In this document: one piece after another, positions 8,711 through 17,989 of the stretch
Numbering within the stretch: position 1 is the stretch's first letter
Layout of the letters: each line of letters starts with the position of its first letter
DNA from: Marinobacter azerbaijanicus
GTDB lineage: Bacteria; Pseudomonadota; Gammaproteobacteria; Pseudomonadales; Oleiphilaceae
Direction: 5' to 3'
Length of the DNA stretch: 64,000 bases
Assembly (NCBI RefSeq): GCF_030250645.1
Contig: NZ_JASSVS010000007.1
Location: 124,001-188,000, forward strand
Notes under the pieces: model-generated
Told to the model about the DNA's origin: nothing
What the model saw: only the letters and a program-made list of their open reading frames with translations
Databases searched by the model: none
Translations under genes and position numbers: made by a program

Positions 8711-10486
8711 TTATGCGGCCCAATGGTTGTCATTGAAGGCCATGAGCGAGTCCTTTCCGCTCTCAATGTCCTGCAGTAGCCACTGAATCTCCGGTAGCAG
8801 TTTCTCGAAGTAGAAGCGGGCCGACACCAGCTTGCTTTCCAGCAGCGGCTTGTTGCCTTCGCCAGCGTCCAGTTGCGCCTGTGCTACGCCTGCCATGCGT
8901 GACCAGAGATAGGCGATCACCGTGAGAGCCATCAGGCGCAGGTAAGGCGTGGCTGCGGCCCCAGCCTGTTCCGGATCCTTGGGGGCATTGCCGGCAATCC
9001 ACATGGTGGCAGACTCAAGCGATTTGATGGCCCTCTTCAGCTCTTCCCGGTGCGGTGCTTCCGGGTTTTCCTTGAGGTAGCCGGTCAGTTCCGCAAACAG
9101 GGTGCGTACCAGCTGACCGCCCTTCAGGCTGAGCTTGCGGCCCACCAGGTCCATCGCCTGGATGCCGTTGGTGCCCTCGTAGATGCGGGCGATACGACCA
9201 TCCCGTACCAGCTGTTCCAATGGCCAGTCGGTGGTGAAGCCGGAACCGCCCAGTACCTGCAGGCCGGTGTTGGCATTGTTGAAGCCTTCGTCTGTGAGGA
9301 AGGATTTAACCACCGGGGTCAGCAGTTGAACCAGGTCATCTGACGATTCACGAACTGCCTCGTCGTGGTGAGCCACGGACAGATCCAGTTTGTGGCCGGT
9401 AAACAGAGCCAGGGCGCGCATCCCCTCATTGAGTACCTTCTGGCGCATCAGCATACGGCGAACGTCCGGGTGCACGATGATCGGGTCTGCCGGGCCGTCG
9501 GGGTTCCTGGCCCCGCTCAGGGCGCGGCTCTGCAGGCGCTCACGGGCAAAACCGAGACTTTCCTGGTAGGCCATTTCCGCCAGCCCCAGGCCCTGCATGC
9601 CTACCATCAGGCGAGCTTCGTTCATCATGGTGAACATGGCGCGCATGCCGTCATTGGGCTCGCCCACCAGCCATCCTTTGGCGCCTTCGAAGTTCATGAC
9701 GCAGGTGGCGGAACCCTTGATCCCCATCTTGTGCTCAAGACCGCCACAGAAAGCCGGATTGCGCTCGCCGGAATCCGGCAGCACCTTGGGCACTACAAAC
9801 AGGGAAATTCCCTTGGTGGTATCCGGCGCGCCGGGCAGTTTGGCCAATACCAGGTGCACAATGTTGTCCACCAGATCGTGCTCGCCGCCGGTGATCCAGA
9901 TCTTGGTGCCTTCAATGGCGTAGGAGCCGTCATCATTCGGCGTGGCGCGGGTGCGGATCATGCCCAGGTCAGTGCCGCACTGGGGTTCGGTCAGGCACAT
10001 GGTGCCGGTCCACTGGCCGGAGATCAGCTTTTCCAGGTAGGTATCTTTCAGTTCGTCGGAACCGTGGGCATAGAGTGCGCTGATGGCGCCGTGGGTCAGG
10101 CCGGGGTACATGCCCAGTGACAGGTTGGTGGAGCACACCATCTCATCCACTACGAACTTCAGTGTGTGGGGCAGGCCCTGGCCACCGTACTGCAGTGGTG
10201 CGTCCAGTGCTGTCCATCCGCCCTCTACGAATTTGGTGTAGGCTTCACGGAAGCCATCCGGCGTGGTCACGTCGTGGGTTTCCGGGTTGTACTGGCAGCC
10301 CTGGCGATCGCCTGTCTGGTTGGTGGGCTGGATCACTTCCGCAGCGAGCTTGCCGGCCTCGTCGATGACCGCCGAAATAAGGTCAGGTGTAGCATCTGCA
10401 TACTTTTCAAGTTCATGGAGCCTGTCGGCGCCGAGGACATCAAACAGCAAAAAGCGAAGGTCGTTCGCTGGAGCCTGGTATTGCAT
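8711..10486 (-). CDS. Acyl-CoA dehydrogenase, long DmdC/FadE-type
   Basis: 591 residues, longer than the ~390-residue core because of an N-terminal extension and a C-terminal domain, as in the 3-methylmercaptopropionyl-CoA dehydrogenase (DmdC)-like group. Signatures: MCLTEPQCGTDLGMIRTRA, KIWITGGEHDLVDNIVHLVLA, NTGLQVLGGSGFTTDWPLEQLVRD and RIYEGTNGIQAMDLVGRK. It is an FAD-dependent alpha,beta-desaturase of acyl-CoAs in the cytosol. Whether the substrate is a fatty acyl-CoA or MMPA-CoA cannot be decided, and no dmdB/dmdD is adjacent. The gene is followed by its own terminator. Confidence 0.88.
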   Translation of the reverse strand: MQYQAPANDLRFLLFDVLGADRLHELEKYADATPDLISAVIDEAGKLAAEVIQPTNQTGDRQGCQYNPETHDVTTPDGFREAYTKFVEGGWTALDAPLQYGGQGLPHTLKFVVDEMVCSTNLSLGMYPGLTHGAISALYAHGSDELKDTYLEKLISGQWTGTMCLTEPQCGTDLGMIRTRATPNDDGSYAIEGTKIWITGGEHDLVDNIVHLVLAKLPGAPDTTKGISLFVVPKVLPDSGERNPAFCGGLEHKMGIKGSATCVMNFEGAKGWLVGEPNDGMRAMFTMMNEARLMVGMQGLGLAEMAYQESLGFARERLQSRALSGARNPDGPADPIIVHPDVRRMLMRQKVLNEGMRALALFTGHKLDLSVAHHDEAVRESSDDLVQLLTPVVKSFLTDEGFNNANTGLQVLGGSGFTTDWPLEQLVRDGRIARIYEGTNGIQAMDLVGRKLSLKGGQLVRTLFAELTGYLKENPEAPHREELKRAIKSLESATMWIAGNAPKDPEQAGAAATPYLRLMALTVIAYLWSRMAGVAQAQLDAGEGNKPLLESKLVSARFYFEKLLPEIQWLLQDIESGKDSLMAFNDNHWAA

Positions 10487-10702
10487 GGAAGTCTCTCCTC
10501 AATGCAGCGGGTTGTGCCAGCAATGCCCGAGGCCTGTCAGATCGGTCGGGTGGACATTGCAGATTGTGTCAACGCCTCTATTCATACGGTCGTTTTAATC
10601 CCTGGTTCACCAGAAAGGCCGGTCTGATGAGGAGAATTTTCGTATTGGTTCAATGAATTCATTTAATCGAGGGGCCTGGCCCCGCAAGGCGGGAGTTTTT
10701 TG

Positions 10703-11446
10703 ATGAAACAGGTGTTGATTGCCGGGATTTCGGGGGCCATTGGTGGCGCTCTGGCCAAGCGAATCCTGAAGCAGGATTCGGAAGTGTCGCTCATCGGGTT
10801 GTGCCGTGATCCGTCGTCCGTGGTCCTGGGTGAGGCACCGGATGGCCGGGTCACACTGATTCCGTGGGATGCGGTGGAGCACGGAGGCGCCGGAGCGCTG
10901 AGGGAGAGACTGAAGCAGGCGCTGTCGGAGGAGTCAGGGCTGGATACGGTGATCTACGCAGCAGGGATACTCCATGGTGCAGGAATGACTCCCGAGAAAC
11001 GGCTGGAGGACCTGGATGCACAGGCATTCGCCCATGCCTTCGCCGTCAATGCCACCGGCTTTGCGATGCTGGTCCAGGCGATCTCTCCGTGGCTCCTTCA
11101 CCGGCGCTGCAAACGCATTGTGGCGATATCTGCCAAGGTCGGCTCCATCACCGATAACGGATTTGGCGGATGGTATGCCTACCGAAGCTCAAAGGCAGCG
11201 CTGAATATGCTGGTGCGTAACCTGTCTATTGAGCTGCCCAGGAAATACCGGCCACTGGCCTGTGTCGCCGTGCACCCGGGCACCACTCTATCCCCATTGA
11301 GCAAACCTTTTACCCGGTCGCTGGCCCAATTGCAGGTTCATGAACCAGGGGAAACAGCGGAGAATATCCTGCGTGTGACAGAGGGGCTGACGGAAAATGA
11401 AAACGGAACCTTCCTGAGTTGGGATGGTTCCGCTATTCCATGGTGA
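10703..11446 (+). CDS. Short-chain dehydrogenase/reductase (C-factor-like)
   Basis: 247 residues from the ATG at 10703, with GGGAG 7 bp upstream (a TTG sits one codon earlier). Rossmann loop GISGAIGGALAKRI, the active-site Tyr/Lys as WYAYRSSKAALN, and VAVHPGTTLSPLSKPF, as in the C-factor subfamily of NAD(P)-dependent SDRs. Substrate unknown. Convergent with the chrR-like gene across a palindrome at 11456-11482. Confidence 0.85.
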   Translation: MKQVLIAGISGAIGGALAKRILKQDSEVSLIGLCRDPSSVVLGEAPDGRVTLIPWDAVEHGGAGALRERLKQALSEESGLDTVIYAAGILHGAGMTPEKRLEDLDAQAFAHAFAVNATGFAMLVQAISPWLLHRRCKRIVAISAKVGSITDNGFGGWYAYRSSKAALNMLVRNLSIELPRKYRPLACVAVHPGTTLSPLSKPFTRSLAQLQVHEPGETAENILRVTEGLTENENGTFLSWDGSAIPW

Positions 11447-11455
11447 TGGGCAAAG

Positions 11456-11482
11456 CGCTGAGACAGCAGTGCTGTCTCAGCG
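11456..11482. terminator. Bidirectional hairpin between convergent SDR and chrR genes
   Basis: A perfect 13-bp palindrome CGCTGAGACAGCA / TGCTGTCTCAGCG with a single central base, overlapping the 3' end of the chrR-like gene. There is no clear T-tract on either side, so termination is plausible but not certain. Confidence 0.5.
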
Positions 11483-12121
11483 AATGAAGGGGTTCAGTAA
11501 CCGGGTGAAGGTTCCGGTGAGTTTGACCGGTGCGCTCAGTACCGACAGCGTAATGCAGTCTTCACAACCGACGGCGACAGGTTTGTGCTCGTCTTCCTGG
11601 TTAAGAACGACAAAGTCCCACTGGTTGAATACGCCCTTCTGATCGGCAAAAGCCCCCTGCAGGACAATCGTCGTCTCGTCTCCCCGATGGGTGTGGGCTG
11701 GTGCCTTGCCGCCTGCCGCCAGCTTCTGCAACACCACCTGCTCACTCTGGCCCGGAAACTTTTCGCTGATATCCAGCACACTGACGTCGCCCAGCTGGCG
11801 CTTCCAGGGCAGGTCATTCAGATCGTCGCCAAGAAGTTTCTGTAACGGGCTCATGCGCCTGGCCTGTGCGCTGATGTACTTCTCGGTTATGTCCGGCTCG
11901 CTGTCAATGCGAGACAGGATGGAGTCAAACATATCCGAAGAAACATCCACCTGTGGCTGGCTTTCCATCATTACAGCACCCAGGCTGTCGAGCGTATCAA
12001 CACGGCTACGGCAGTGAGGACACTGGTCCAGGTGAAGTCGGATACACAACGCATGAGGCTCGCTAAGATTGCCTGCACTGTATTCCATCAGAGTTAGCGT
12101 ATCTGGATGATGCCGTGTCAT
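11477..12121 (-). CDS. chrR: ChrR-type anti-sigma factor with cupin domain
   Basis: 214 residues. The N-terminal anti-sigma domain has the zinc-binding HLDQCPHC (H-x3-C-x2-C). The C-terminal ChrR cupin domain carries VVLQKLAAGGKAPAHTHRGD and the following Glu/His residues that bind a second metal. By homology to Rhodobacter ChrR it holds the adjacent ECF sigma inactive until singlet oxygen or a related oxidant signals release. Its ATG overlaps the sigma stop by 4 bp, consistent with 1:1 synthesis. Confidence 0.88.
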   Translation of the reverse strand: MTRHHPDTLTLMEYSAGNLSEPHALCIRLHLDQCPHCRSRVDTLDSLGAVMMESQPQVDVSSDMFDSILSRIDSEPDITEKYISAQARRMSPLQKLLGDDLNDLPWKRQLGDVSVLDISEKFPGQSEQVVLQKLAAGGKAPAHTHRGDETTIVLQGAFADQKGVFNQWDFVVLNQEDEHKPVAVGCEDCITLSVLSAPVKLTGTFTRLLNPFIR

Positions 12122-12774
12122 ACGTTCTGGTCCTGCAAAATCACTTTCAGTTTGTTCAGTGCCAGACGAACCCGGCTTTTGACGGTACCCAACGGGATGT
12201 TCAGCTCGTCAGCCACCATCTGGTGTGACTTGCTTTCCATGTAAACCTTGGCAATGACGGTAATCTGCTCCTCCGGAAGATGACTGAGGGACTCACGAAC
12301 CCGTCGTTCCGACATCAGGCGGTGCAACGAGGTGACCGGCTCGTCTTCGTTTTCCCCGGGAATCTGCCACAGGTCTTCAGTTTCCACTGGCATTTCCGCG
12401 CTCGTACGCTTCATCTTGCGAAGCATGTCGATACGCTGGTTCCGGGCAATGGTGAAAATCCAGGTGGAGGCAGCAGCCTTGCGCCAGTCGTAAAGACAGG
12501 AGCGCCGCCAAATGGAGACGAACACTTCCTGGACCAGTTCTTCCGCATGACTGGCCAGACCGTTGGCCATGGCGTAATACTTGATCTGCGGGCCAAAATG
12601 CTCAAACAGAGCATGGTAGGCCTGGCGGTCCTGGTGCTTACCCACCTTTTCCAGCATCTGGCTCCAGGGGTCCTTACGGCCCTCTGCCCGTGCCGGCTTC
12701 TGATCCAGTGTCGTCACCGGATGCTCCTTGACTGTCGCATGATTGGAAATTGTTCTATTGATCATTCTATGCAC
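12118..12774 (-). CDS. rpoE: ECF sigma factor of the RpoE/ChrR-linked group (ECF11-like)
   Basis: Up to 218 residues. Region 2 is HALFEHFGPQIKYYAMANGL...EELVQEVFVSIWRR; region 4 is HLPEEQITVIAKVYMESKSH...PLGTVKSRVRLALNKL. The GTG at 12774 gives this length; an ATG three codons later (12765) with GAG eight bases upstream is equally plausible. Co-transcribed with the anti-sigma gene. A promoter matching the known recognition pattern of this sigma group lies about 30 bp upstream, indicating autoregulation. The expected regulon is photooxidative or oxidative stress. Confidence 0.9.
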   Translation of the reverse strand: MHRMINRTISNHATVKEHPVTTLDQKPARAEGRKDPWSQMLEKVGKHQDRQAYHALFEHFGPQIKYYAMANGLASHAEELVQEVFVSIWRRSCLYDWRKAAASTWIFTIARNQRIDMLRKMKRTSAEMPVETEDLWQIPGENEDEPVTSLHRLMSERRVRESLSHLPEEQITVIAKVYMESKSHQMVADELNIPLGTVKSRVRLALNKLKVILQDQNV

Positions 12775-12802
12775 TCGCCCCGGCTTTGTCAGTGACGGTA
12801 TG

Positions 12803-12828
12803 TACGTGGAGCGCGCATAGCTGGATCA
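12803..12828 (-). promoter_or_regulatory. Predicted ECF11-type autoregulated promoter
   Basis: On the minus strand TGATCC (12828-12823), a 16-bp spacer, then CGTA (12806-12803). This matches the TGATCC...CGTA pattern I recall for RpoE/ChrR-group sigma factors. It sits 29 bp from the sigma gene's GTG and downstream of speA's stop. Confidence 0.7.
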
Positions 12829-12869
12829 GCCAGGATGTGTTTTTCGTGAATTTCCTGTTCCTGTCCTTT

Positions 12870-14780
12870 CTAGTCTTCCAGATAGGTGTAGCCTTCAAGG
12901 CCGTTGCCAAGCTCCTGCAGCAGAGTTGCCTGCTCTTCCGCAGGCAGTCCGCTGGCAGCGAACTTTTGCTGGTAGGCCCTGAGCAGGGCAGCGGGCTCAA
13001 AGTTCACGTACTGCAGCACCTTGGACACGGTATCTCCCTGTATAGGCTCACTGATGGTATGGCCGCCACCCGGATGACGCCGCACATCCACCGAGTGGGT
13101 ATCGCCGAACAGATTGTGCATGTCACCGAGGATCTCCTGGTAGGCGCCGGTCATGAAGAATCCCATAAGCATGGGTTCTTCCGGCCTCTCTTCAGGCAGG
13201 GGAAAAGTGGTCTCGATACCCTGGCCGTCCACATAGCGGTCAATCCGCCCGTCAGAGTCACAGGTAATGTCCTGGATCACCGCGCGCCGGTTCAGGGGGC
13301 GGTTCAGCCCGTTGATAGGCATGATCGGGAAAATCTGGTCGATCCCCCACACATCCGGTAACGACTGGAACAGAGAAAAGTTCACGAACAGCTTTTCCGC
13401 CAGCTTTTCGTTCAGCTCATCAATAATTTCCCGGTGTGCGCGGTTAGCTGAATTCAACTGGTCCCTCAGAATCCTGCAACCGGTGGTGTAGAGCGTTTCT
13501 GCGTTTGCGCGGTCGGCCAGGGATAAAAGACCGTGAGCAAACTGGGTGTGCACATCCGCCATGGCGTGGAGCAGGTCATGGTAGATCTCAGCGAGGGACC
13601 TGGGCGACCCCTCGTCCTGAAGGCTTTCCAGATCTCGCCACAGATCCTGGAGAGGTGCCGGAGCATTGCTGGCCGGCTGCCTGGGCTGGCGATTGTCTGG
13701 CACCTCCCTGTCAATAACATTGGTGACCAGCACCGAATGGTGGGCCGTCAATGCCCGTCCTGATTCGCTGATCAGATCGGGGTGGGGGATGCCGGCACGG
13801 TCGCACTCTGATTGCAGAATATGGACCACGTTGTATGCATATTCATGCATGCTGTAGTTCATGGAGCAACTGCTGCGGGACCGCGTGCCCTCATAGTCCA
13901 CGCCAAGCCCCCCGCCGATATCCACGGTGCCCACCGGTGCCCCCATATGCCGCAACTCGCTGTAGAAGCGCGCGCACTCTCGCAGCCCGGTCTGGATGTC
14001 GCGAATATTGGCAATCTGTGAGCCCAGGTGGAAGTGAAGCAGTTGCAGGGATTCCAGAGCACCCGCATTGCGCAGGGTTTCAACCACATCCATTACCTGG
14101 CTGGCGGACAGTCCGAATTTTGACTTCTCGCCACCGGTATTCTGCCAGTTCCCCTTGCCAATGGTCGCCAGACGCGCCCGCACGCCAATCAGCGGTGTCA
14201 CCCCGAGATGGCGGGCCTCGTCCAGGATCAGCGGCAGCTCGGATTGTTTTTCCACGACAATAAATACCCGGTGCCCCAGCTTCTGCCCAATCAGAGCCAG
14301 GCGGATGTATTCCCGGTCTTTGTAACCATTGCAGATGATAACGGAACCCGATTGCCGGGACAGTGCCAGAACTGCCATAAGCTCCGGCTTGCTGCCAGCT
14401 TCCAGGCCGATCTGGTTGCCACTGGCTGCCGGCTCGGCGCAGAGCAGCTCCTCGACCACCCGCCGCTGCTGGTTGACCTTGATGGGATAGACCGCGGTGT
14501 AACCTCCCTGATAGCCGTGTTCTGTCGCGACTTTGTTGAAAGCGCCGCAAAGCTTGTTCACCCGGTCGTGGAGAATATCGGTAAAACGGATCAGAACCGG
14601 CAGCTGCACCCCTTCGCTGACCAGGGATCGGGTCAGGTCCGGCAGGTTGATGTCCTCACCACTGCGGCCCCGGTCTGGCCGAATAAGTACCTCGCCGCGG
14701 GGATTCACATCAATATAGCCGTCGCTCCAGTGGGCGATGTTGTACACCTTGTGGGCGGCACTGCCAGTCGGTTCATTCAT
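12870..14780 (-). CDS. speA: Biosynthetic arginine decarboxylase
   Basis: 636 residues from the ATG at 14780 with GGAAAG upstream; an in-frame TTG 11 codons earlier is less likely. PLP lysine in TAVYPIKVNQQRRVVEELL; group IV decarboxylase signatures HFHLGSQIANIRDIQTG and GGGLGVDYEGTRSR; late LISESGRALTAHHSV. It makes agmatine from arginine, the first step of the ADC route to putrescine. No agmatinase (speB) or aguA/aguB is adjacent. Divergent from speE across 177 bp. Confidence 0.94.
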   Translation of the reverse strand: MNEPTGSAAHKVYNIAHWSDGYIDVNPRGEVLIRPDRGRSGEDINLPDLTRSLVSEGVQLPVLIRFTDILHDRVNKLCGAFNKVATEHGYQGGYTAVYPIKVNQQRRVVEELLCAEPAASGNQIGLEAGSKPELMAVLALSRQSGSVIICNGYKDREYIRLALIGQKLGHRVFIVVEKQSELPLILDEARHLGVTPLIGVRARLATIGKGNWQNTGGEKSKFGLSASQVMDVVETLRNAGALESLQLLHFHLGSQIANIRDIQTGLRECARFYSELRHMGAPVGTVDIGGGLGVDYEGTRSRSSCSMNYSMHEYAYNVVHILQSECDRAGIPHPDLISESGRALTAHHSVLVTNVIDREVPDNRQPRQPASNAPAPLQDLWRDLESLQDEGSPRSLAEIYHDLLHAMADVHTQFAHGLLSLADRANAETLYTTGCRILRDQLNSANRAHREIIDELNEKLAEKLFVNFSLFQSLPDVWGIDQIFPIMPINGLNRPLNRRAVIQDITCDSDGRIDRYVDGQGIETTFPLPEERPEEPMLMGFFMTGAYQEILGDMHNLFGDTHSVDVRRHPGGGHTISEPIQGDTVSKVLQYVNFEPAALLRAYQQKFAASGLPAEEQATLLQELGNGLEGYTYLED

Positions 14781-14957
14781 CGTGCTTTCCTGTGCTGAAT
14801 CCGGAGCCGGCAATCTGCCGGCTTATGGCGGTCATTGTATGGATTCCACCGGTCTGCTGAAAGAACCATGTCGGAAAAACCGTGGCCAGACGGGATGCCA
14901 GGCACCTACAATACCTTCAATACGATCAGGCTCGACACGCAAATCCGGAGACACGAA

Positions 14958-15839
14958 ATGACTGTACTGAACGACGGCTGGTTTACCGAGGTATTCCAGG
15001 ACCAGGGAACCGCATTTTCCCTGCAGGTCAAAAAGAAGTTGCACGAAGAACAGACCGAATTCCAGAAGCTGGAAATCTGGGAAACGGAAACCTTCGGCAA
15101 CCTGATGGTACTGGACGGCTGCGTGATGCTGACCAGTCGTGACAACTTCCTCTATCACGAAATGATGACCCATCCGGCCCTGTTCACCCACAGGGACCCG
15201 AAAAAGGTTGTCATCGTCGGCGGGGGTGACTGTGGCACTCTGAAAGAGGTGCTCAAACATCCGGGCGTGGAAGAAGCCTGGCAGGTGGAAATCGACGAGC
15301 GTGTTACCCGCTTATCGGAACAGTACTTCCCCGAGCTGTGCGAATCCAACACCGACCCTCGCGCCAACTTCTTTTTCGGGGACGGCATCCAGTGGATCCG
15401 CGACGCGGTGCCGGAAAGCCTTGACGTCATCATCATCGACAGCACGGACCCGGTGGGCCCGGCTGAGGGGCTGTTTGCGCTGGACTTCTATCGCGACTGC
15501 ATGATTGCGCTGCGCGAAGGCGGCATCATCGTCCAGCAGAGCGAATCACCGCTGCTGCACACCAACACCATTATCAAGACCATCCACGATGATATGAAAA
15601 AGGCCGGCTTTGACCACGTCAGAACCCTGCCATTCCCGCAGCCGGTTTATCCCACCGGGTGGTGGAGTTGCACTATGGCTGGAAAGGAAAAGCCGGTGGT
15701 GTATTTCCGCGAGGAAGACGCCGATCAGCGGCCGTTTGTGACTCGTTATTATAACGCGGATATCCACCGTGGCGCCTTGGCGATGCCGCAGTTTATGGTG
15801 GATGTGTTGGAAGATGAGGTTATGTCGAGCGAAAGATAA
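14958..15839 (+). CDS. speE: Spermidine synthase (polyamine aminopropyltransferase)
   Basis: 293 residues from the ATG at 14958 with GGAGA six bases upstream; longer in-frame starts back to 14835 lack a comparable site and add a non-family N-terminus. Signatures: LMVLDGCVMLTSRDNFLYHEM, the nucleotide loop VVIVGGGDCGTLKEVLKH, and the catalytic DSTDPVGPAEGLF. It transfers aminopropyl from decarboxylated SAM to putrescine. No speD is in the window. A structured repeat begins 11 bp after the stop. Confidence 0.93.
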   Translation: MTVLNDGWFTEVFQDQGTAFSLQVKKKLHEEQTEFQKLEIWETETFGNLMVLDGCVMLTSRDNFLYHEMMTHPALFTHRDPKKVVIVGGGDCGTLKEVLKHPGVEEAWQVEIDERVTRLSEQYFPELCESNTDPRANFFFGDGIQWIRDAVPESLDVIIIDSTDPVGPAEGLFALDFYRDCMIALREGGIIVQQSESPLLHTNTIIKTIHDDMKKAGFDHVRTLPFPQPVYPTGWWSCTMAGKEKPVVYFREEDADQRPFVTRYYNADIHRGALAMPQFMVDVLEDEVMSSER

Positions 15840-15850
15840 GAGTTGGCGGA

Positions 15851-15956
15851 GGAGGTGGGAGGGGGCCTTTCCGGGATCGTCAAAAACATGGATGTTTTTG
15901 TCGAGCGTACATGGACGTATTCACAGCGTATCCCGGAAAGGCCCCCTCCCACCTCC
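15851..15956. repeat. Structured hairpin repeat, copy 1 (variable arms, conserved core)
   Basis: Outer arms 15851-15877 and 15930-15956 are perfectly complementary over 27 bp. The 52-bp core (15878-15929) reads CGT, hairpin I CAAAAACATGGATGTTTTTG (8-bp stem, loop TGGA), linker TCGAGCG, hairpin II TACATGGACGTA (loop TGGA), then TTCACAGCGT. The core is shared with copies at 31158, 40866 and 55308; the arms are not. It lies at the 3' end of speE. Confidence 0.9.
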
Positions 15957-15978
15957 GGCATGCTCTCAGGTCTGCGTG

Positions 15979-16002
15979 TCGGATTACGCTTTGCTAATCC
16001 GA
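15979..16002. repeat. REP-like short palindrome
   Basis: TCGGATTA / TAATCCGA, an 8-bp stem around CGCTTTGC. It resembles the common gammaproteobacterial REP palindrome (GTCGGATTA...TAATCCGAC). Located between structured repeat copy 1 and the amtB terminator. Confidence 0.55.
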
Positions 16003-16013
16003 CCTACTAAGTC

Positions 16014-16038
16014 AAAAAAAGGGCGCCCGCGGGCGCCC
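16014..16038 (-). terminator. Intrinsic terminator of glnK-amtB
   Basis: Perfect palindrome GGGCGCCCGCGGGCGCCC (16021-16038) with seven As to its left, giving a U-tract for leftward transcription 27 bp past the amtB stop. Confidence 0.88.
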
Positions 16039-16064
16039 CTCTTTCGATCCAGTGTCAGCCGATG

Positions 16065-17345
16065 TTACTTGCTGCTGACAAACTCCGGATAGGCTTCCAT
16101 GCCACACTCGGACAGATCCACACCTTCGTACTCTTCCTCTTCGCTAACCCGGATACCCATGACCGCCTTGAGGATGCCCCAGACAATCAGGCTGGCTACG
16201 AAGACCCAGACGAAGATGGTGAGCATGCCGACCAGCTGGCCCATGAAGGTTGCATCCGCGTCGGACAGAAGTACCGCGAAGATACCCCAGATGCCAACCA
16301 CGCCGTGCACCGAGATGGCGCCCACAGGATCATCGATACGCAGCTTGTCGAGTGTGACTATCGAGAATACCACTATGATGCCGCCGATAGCGCCGATGAT
16401 GGTGGCCAGCAGGGGCGAAGGGTCAGCGGGCTCGGCAGTGATTGCCACCAGGCCAGCAAGGGCGCCGTTCAGGGCCATTGTCAGGTCGGCTTTGCCGAAC
16501 ATGATGCGGGCGACGATCAGCGCACCGATCAGGCCGCCGGCCGCGGCTGCGTTGGTGTTCAGGAACACGTTGGCAACCTCGTTGGCCACACCGATACCAC
16601 CCAGCTTCAGGGTAGAACCGCCGTTGAAGCCGAACCAGCCCATCCACAGAATGAACGTGCCGAGAGTCGCCAGCGGCAGGTTGGCACCCGGGATAGCGTT
16701 GATCTGGCCCTTCGAGCCGTACTTGCCTTTACGGGCACCCAGCAAAAGAACACCTGCCAGGGCTGCCGCAGCACCAGCCATGTGCACGATACCGGAGCCG
16801 GCATAGTCGCTGTAGCTGAGCTCGTACAGGCCGAAGACCGCATCGCCGTTCCAGGTCCAGGAACCCTGCATCGGGTAGATGAAACCACACATAACAACGG
16901 CGAAGGCCAGGAAAGCCCAGAGCTTCATACGCTCGGCCACGGCACCGGAAACGATGGACATGGCTGTGGCGACGAATACAACCTGGAAGAAGAAGTCAGA
17001 AGCACCGCTGTACTCACCCATTTCACCGAAGCCGGACTCGGTAGATGCAGCAATAACACTGGCCACGGCTGCATCGTCCATTTCAGCAACGGTGGTGATA
17101 CCGCTGAGGAAAAGACCGCCTCCGTACATGATGTCGTAGCCGACGATCAGGTACATGGTGCAGGCAACGGCAAACAGGGCAACGTTCTTGGTAAGGATTT
17201 CGGTGGTGTTCTTGGCACGCACCAGGCCTGCTTCGAGCATCGAGAAACCCGCAGCCATCCACATGACCAGGGCGCCGCAGATCAGGAAGTAGAAGGTATC
17301 CAGTGCATACTGGAGTTCAAAGATATGATTAAGATTGCTTTCCAT
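16065..17345 (-). CDS. amtB: Ammonium transporter
   Basis: 426 residues, eleven predicted membrane segments. Amt signatures: CGALVMWMAAGFSMLEAGLVR, a conserved HMAGAAAALAGVLLLGARKG (first pore His), GGSTLKLGGIGVANEVANVFLN, and a DDPVGAISVHGVVGIWG segment with the second pore His. It conducts ammonium across the inner membrane and is blocked by GlnK. A strong ribosome site (GGAGG) precedes the start. It follows glnK by 71 bp under the same sigma54 promoter. Confidence 0.95.
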   Translation of the reverse strand: MESNLNHIFELQYALDTFYFLICGALVMWMAAGFSMLEAGLVRAKNTTEILTKNVALFAVACTMYLIVGYDIMYGGGLFLSGITTVAEMDDAAVASVIAASTESGFGEMGEYSGASDFFFQVVFVATAMSIVSGAVAERMKLWAFLAFAVVMCGFIYPMQGSWTWNGDAVFGLYELSYSDYAGSGIVHMAGAAAALAGVLLLGARKGKYGSKGQINAIPGANLPLATLGTFILWMGWFGFNGGSTLKLGGIGVANEVANVFLNTNAAAAGGLIGALIVARIMFGKADLTMALNGALAGLVAITAEPADPSPLLATIIGAIGGIIVVFSIVTLDKLRIDDPVGAISVHGVVGIWGIFAVLLSDADATFMGQLVGMLTIFVWVFVASLIVWGILKAVMGIRVSEEEEYEGVDLSECGMEAYPEFVSSK

Positions 17346-17416
17346 GTGAAGCCCTCCGCACGAGGCTTTTCAAGTTATAGATTTTTGCGTTGGCTGTCTG
17401 GTTGATCAGGCCGTGA

Positions 17417-17779
<363 letters not shown>

Positions 17780-17831
17780 TCAACGCCTGGAACTCTTCGG
17801 CCCGTTGTTGAGGTCGGGATGCTGCCACCTC

Positions 17832-17846
17832 GCACACCAATTGTGC
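17832..17846. promoter_or_regulatory. Possible second NtrC half-site pair, downstream of the promoter
   Basis: GCAC-N7-GTGC symmetry at 17832-17846. It would fall within the glnK leader rather than upstream, so it may be fortuitous or a repressive site. Confidence 0.35.
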
Positions 17847-17866
17847 GGATTGCGTACAAGGCTTTT

Positions 17867-17882
17867 AGCATCGGGTGTGCCA
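17867..17882 (-). promoter_or_regulatory. Sigma54 (RpoN) promoter of glnK-amtB
   Basis: The minus strand reads TGGCACACCCGATGCT: the GG and GC doublets are exactly 10 bp apart, as in the -24/-12 consensus TGGCAC-N5-TTGCT. It lies 112 bp upstream of glnK in the 392-bp gap. Confidence 0.8.
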
Positions 17883-17989
17883 ACGCAAAAAATAACAATA
17901 GTATCAGTATCTTGAGTATATGCTGATCCAAAATGGATCGTCAGGCCGCACCATTTCGGGGCTTGCCTGTCTGAGGTGAACCATAATGA

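Noticed and set aside
16062..17405. A 447-codon open frame on the plus strand opposite amtB
   Set aside because: It is antisense to a highly conserved transporter, has low-complexity His/Gly/Asp-rich content, and is produced by the codon bias of amtB.
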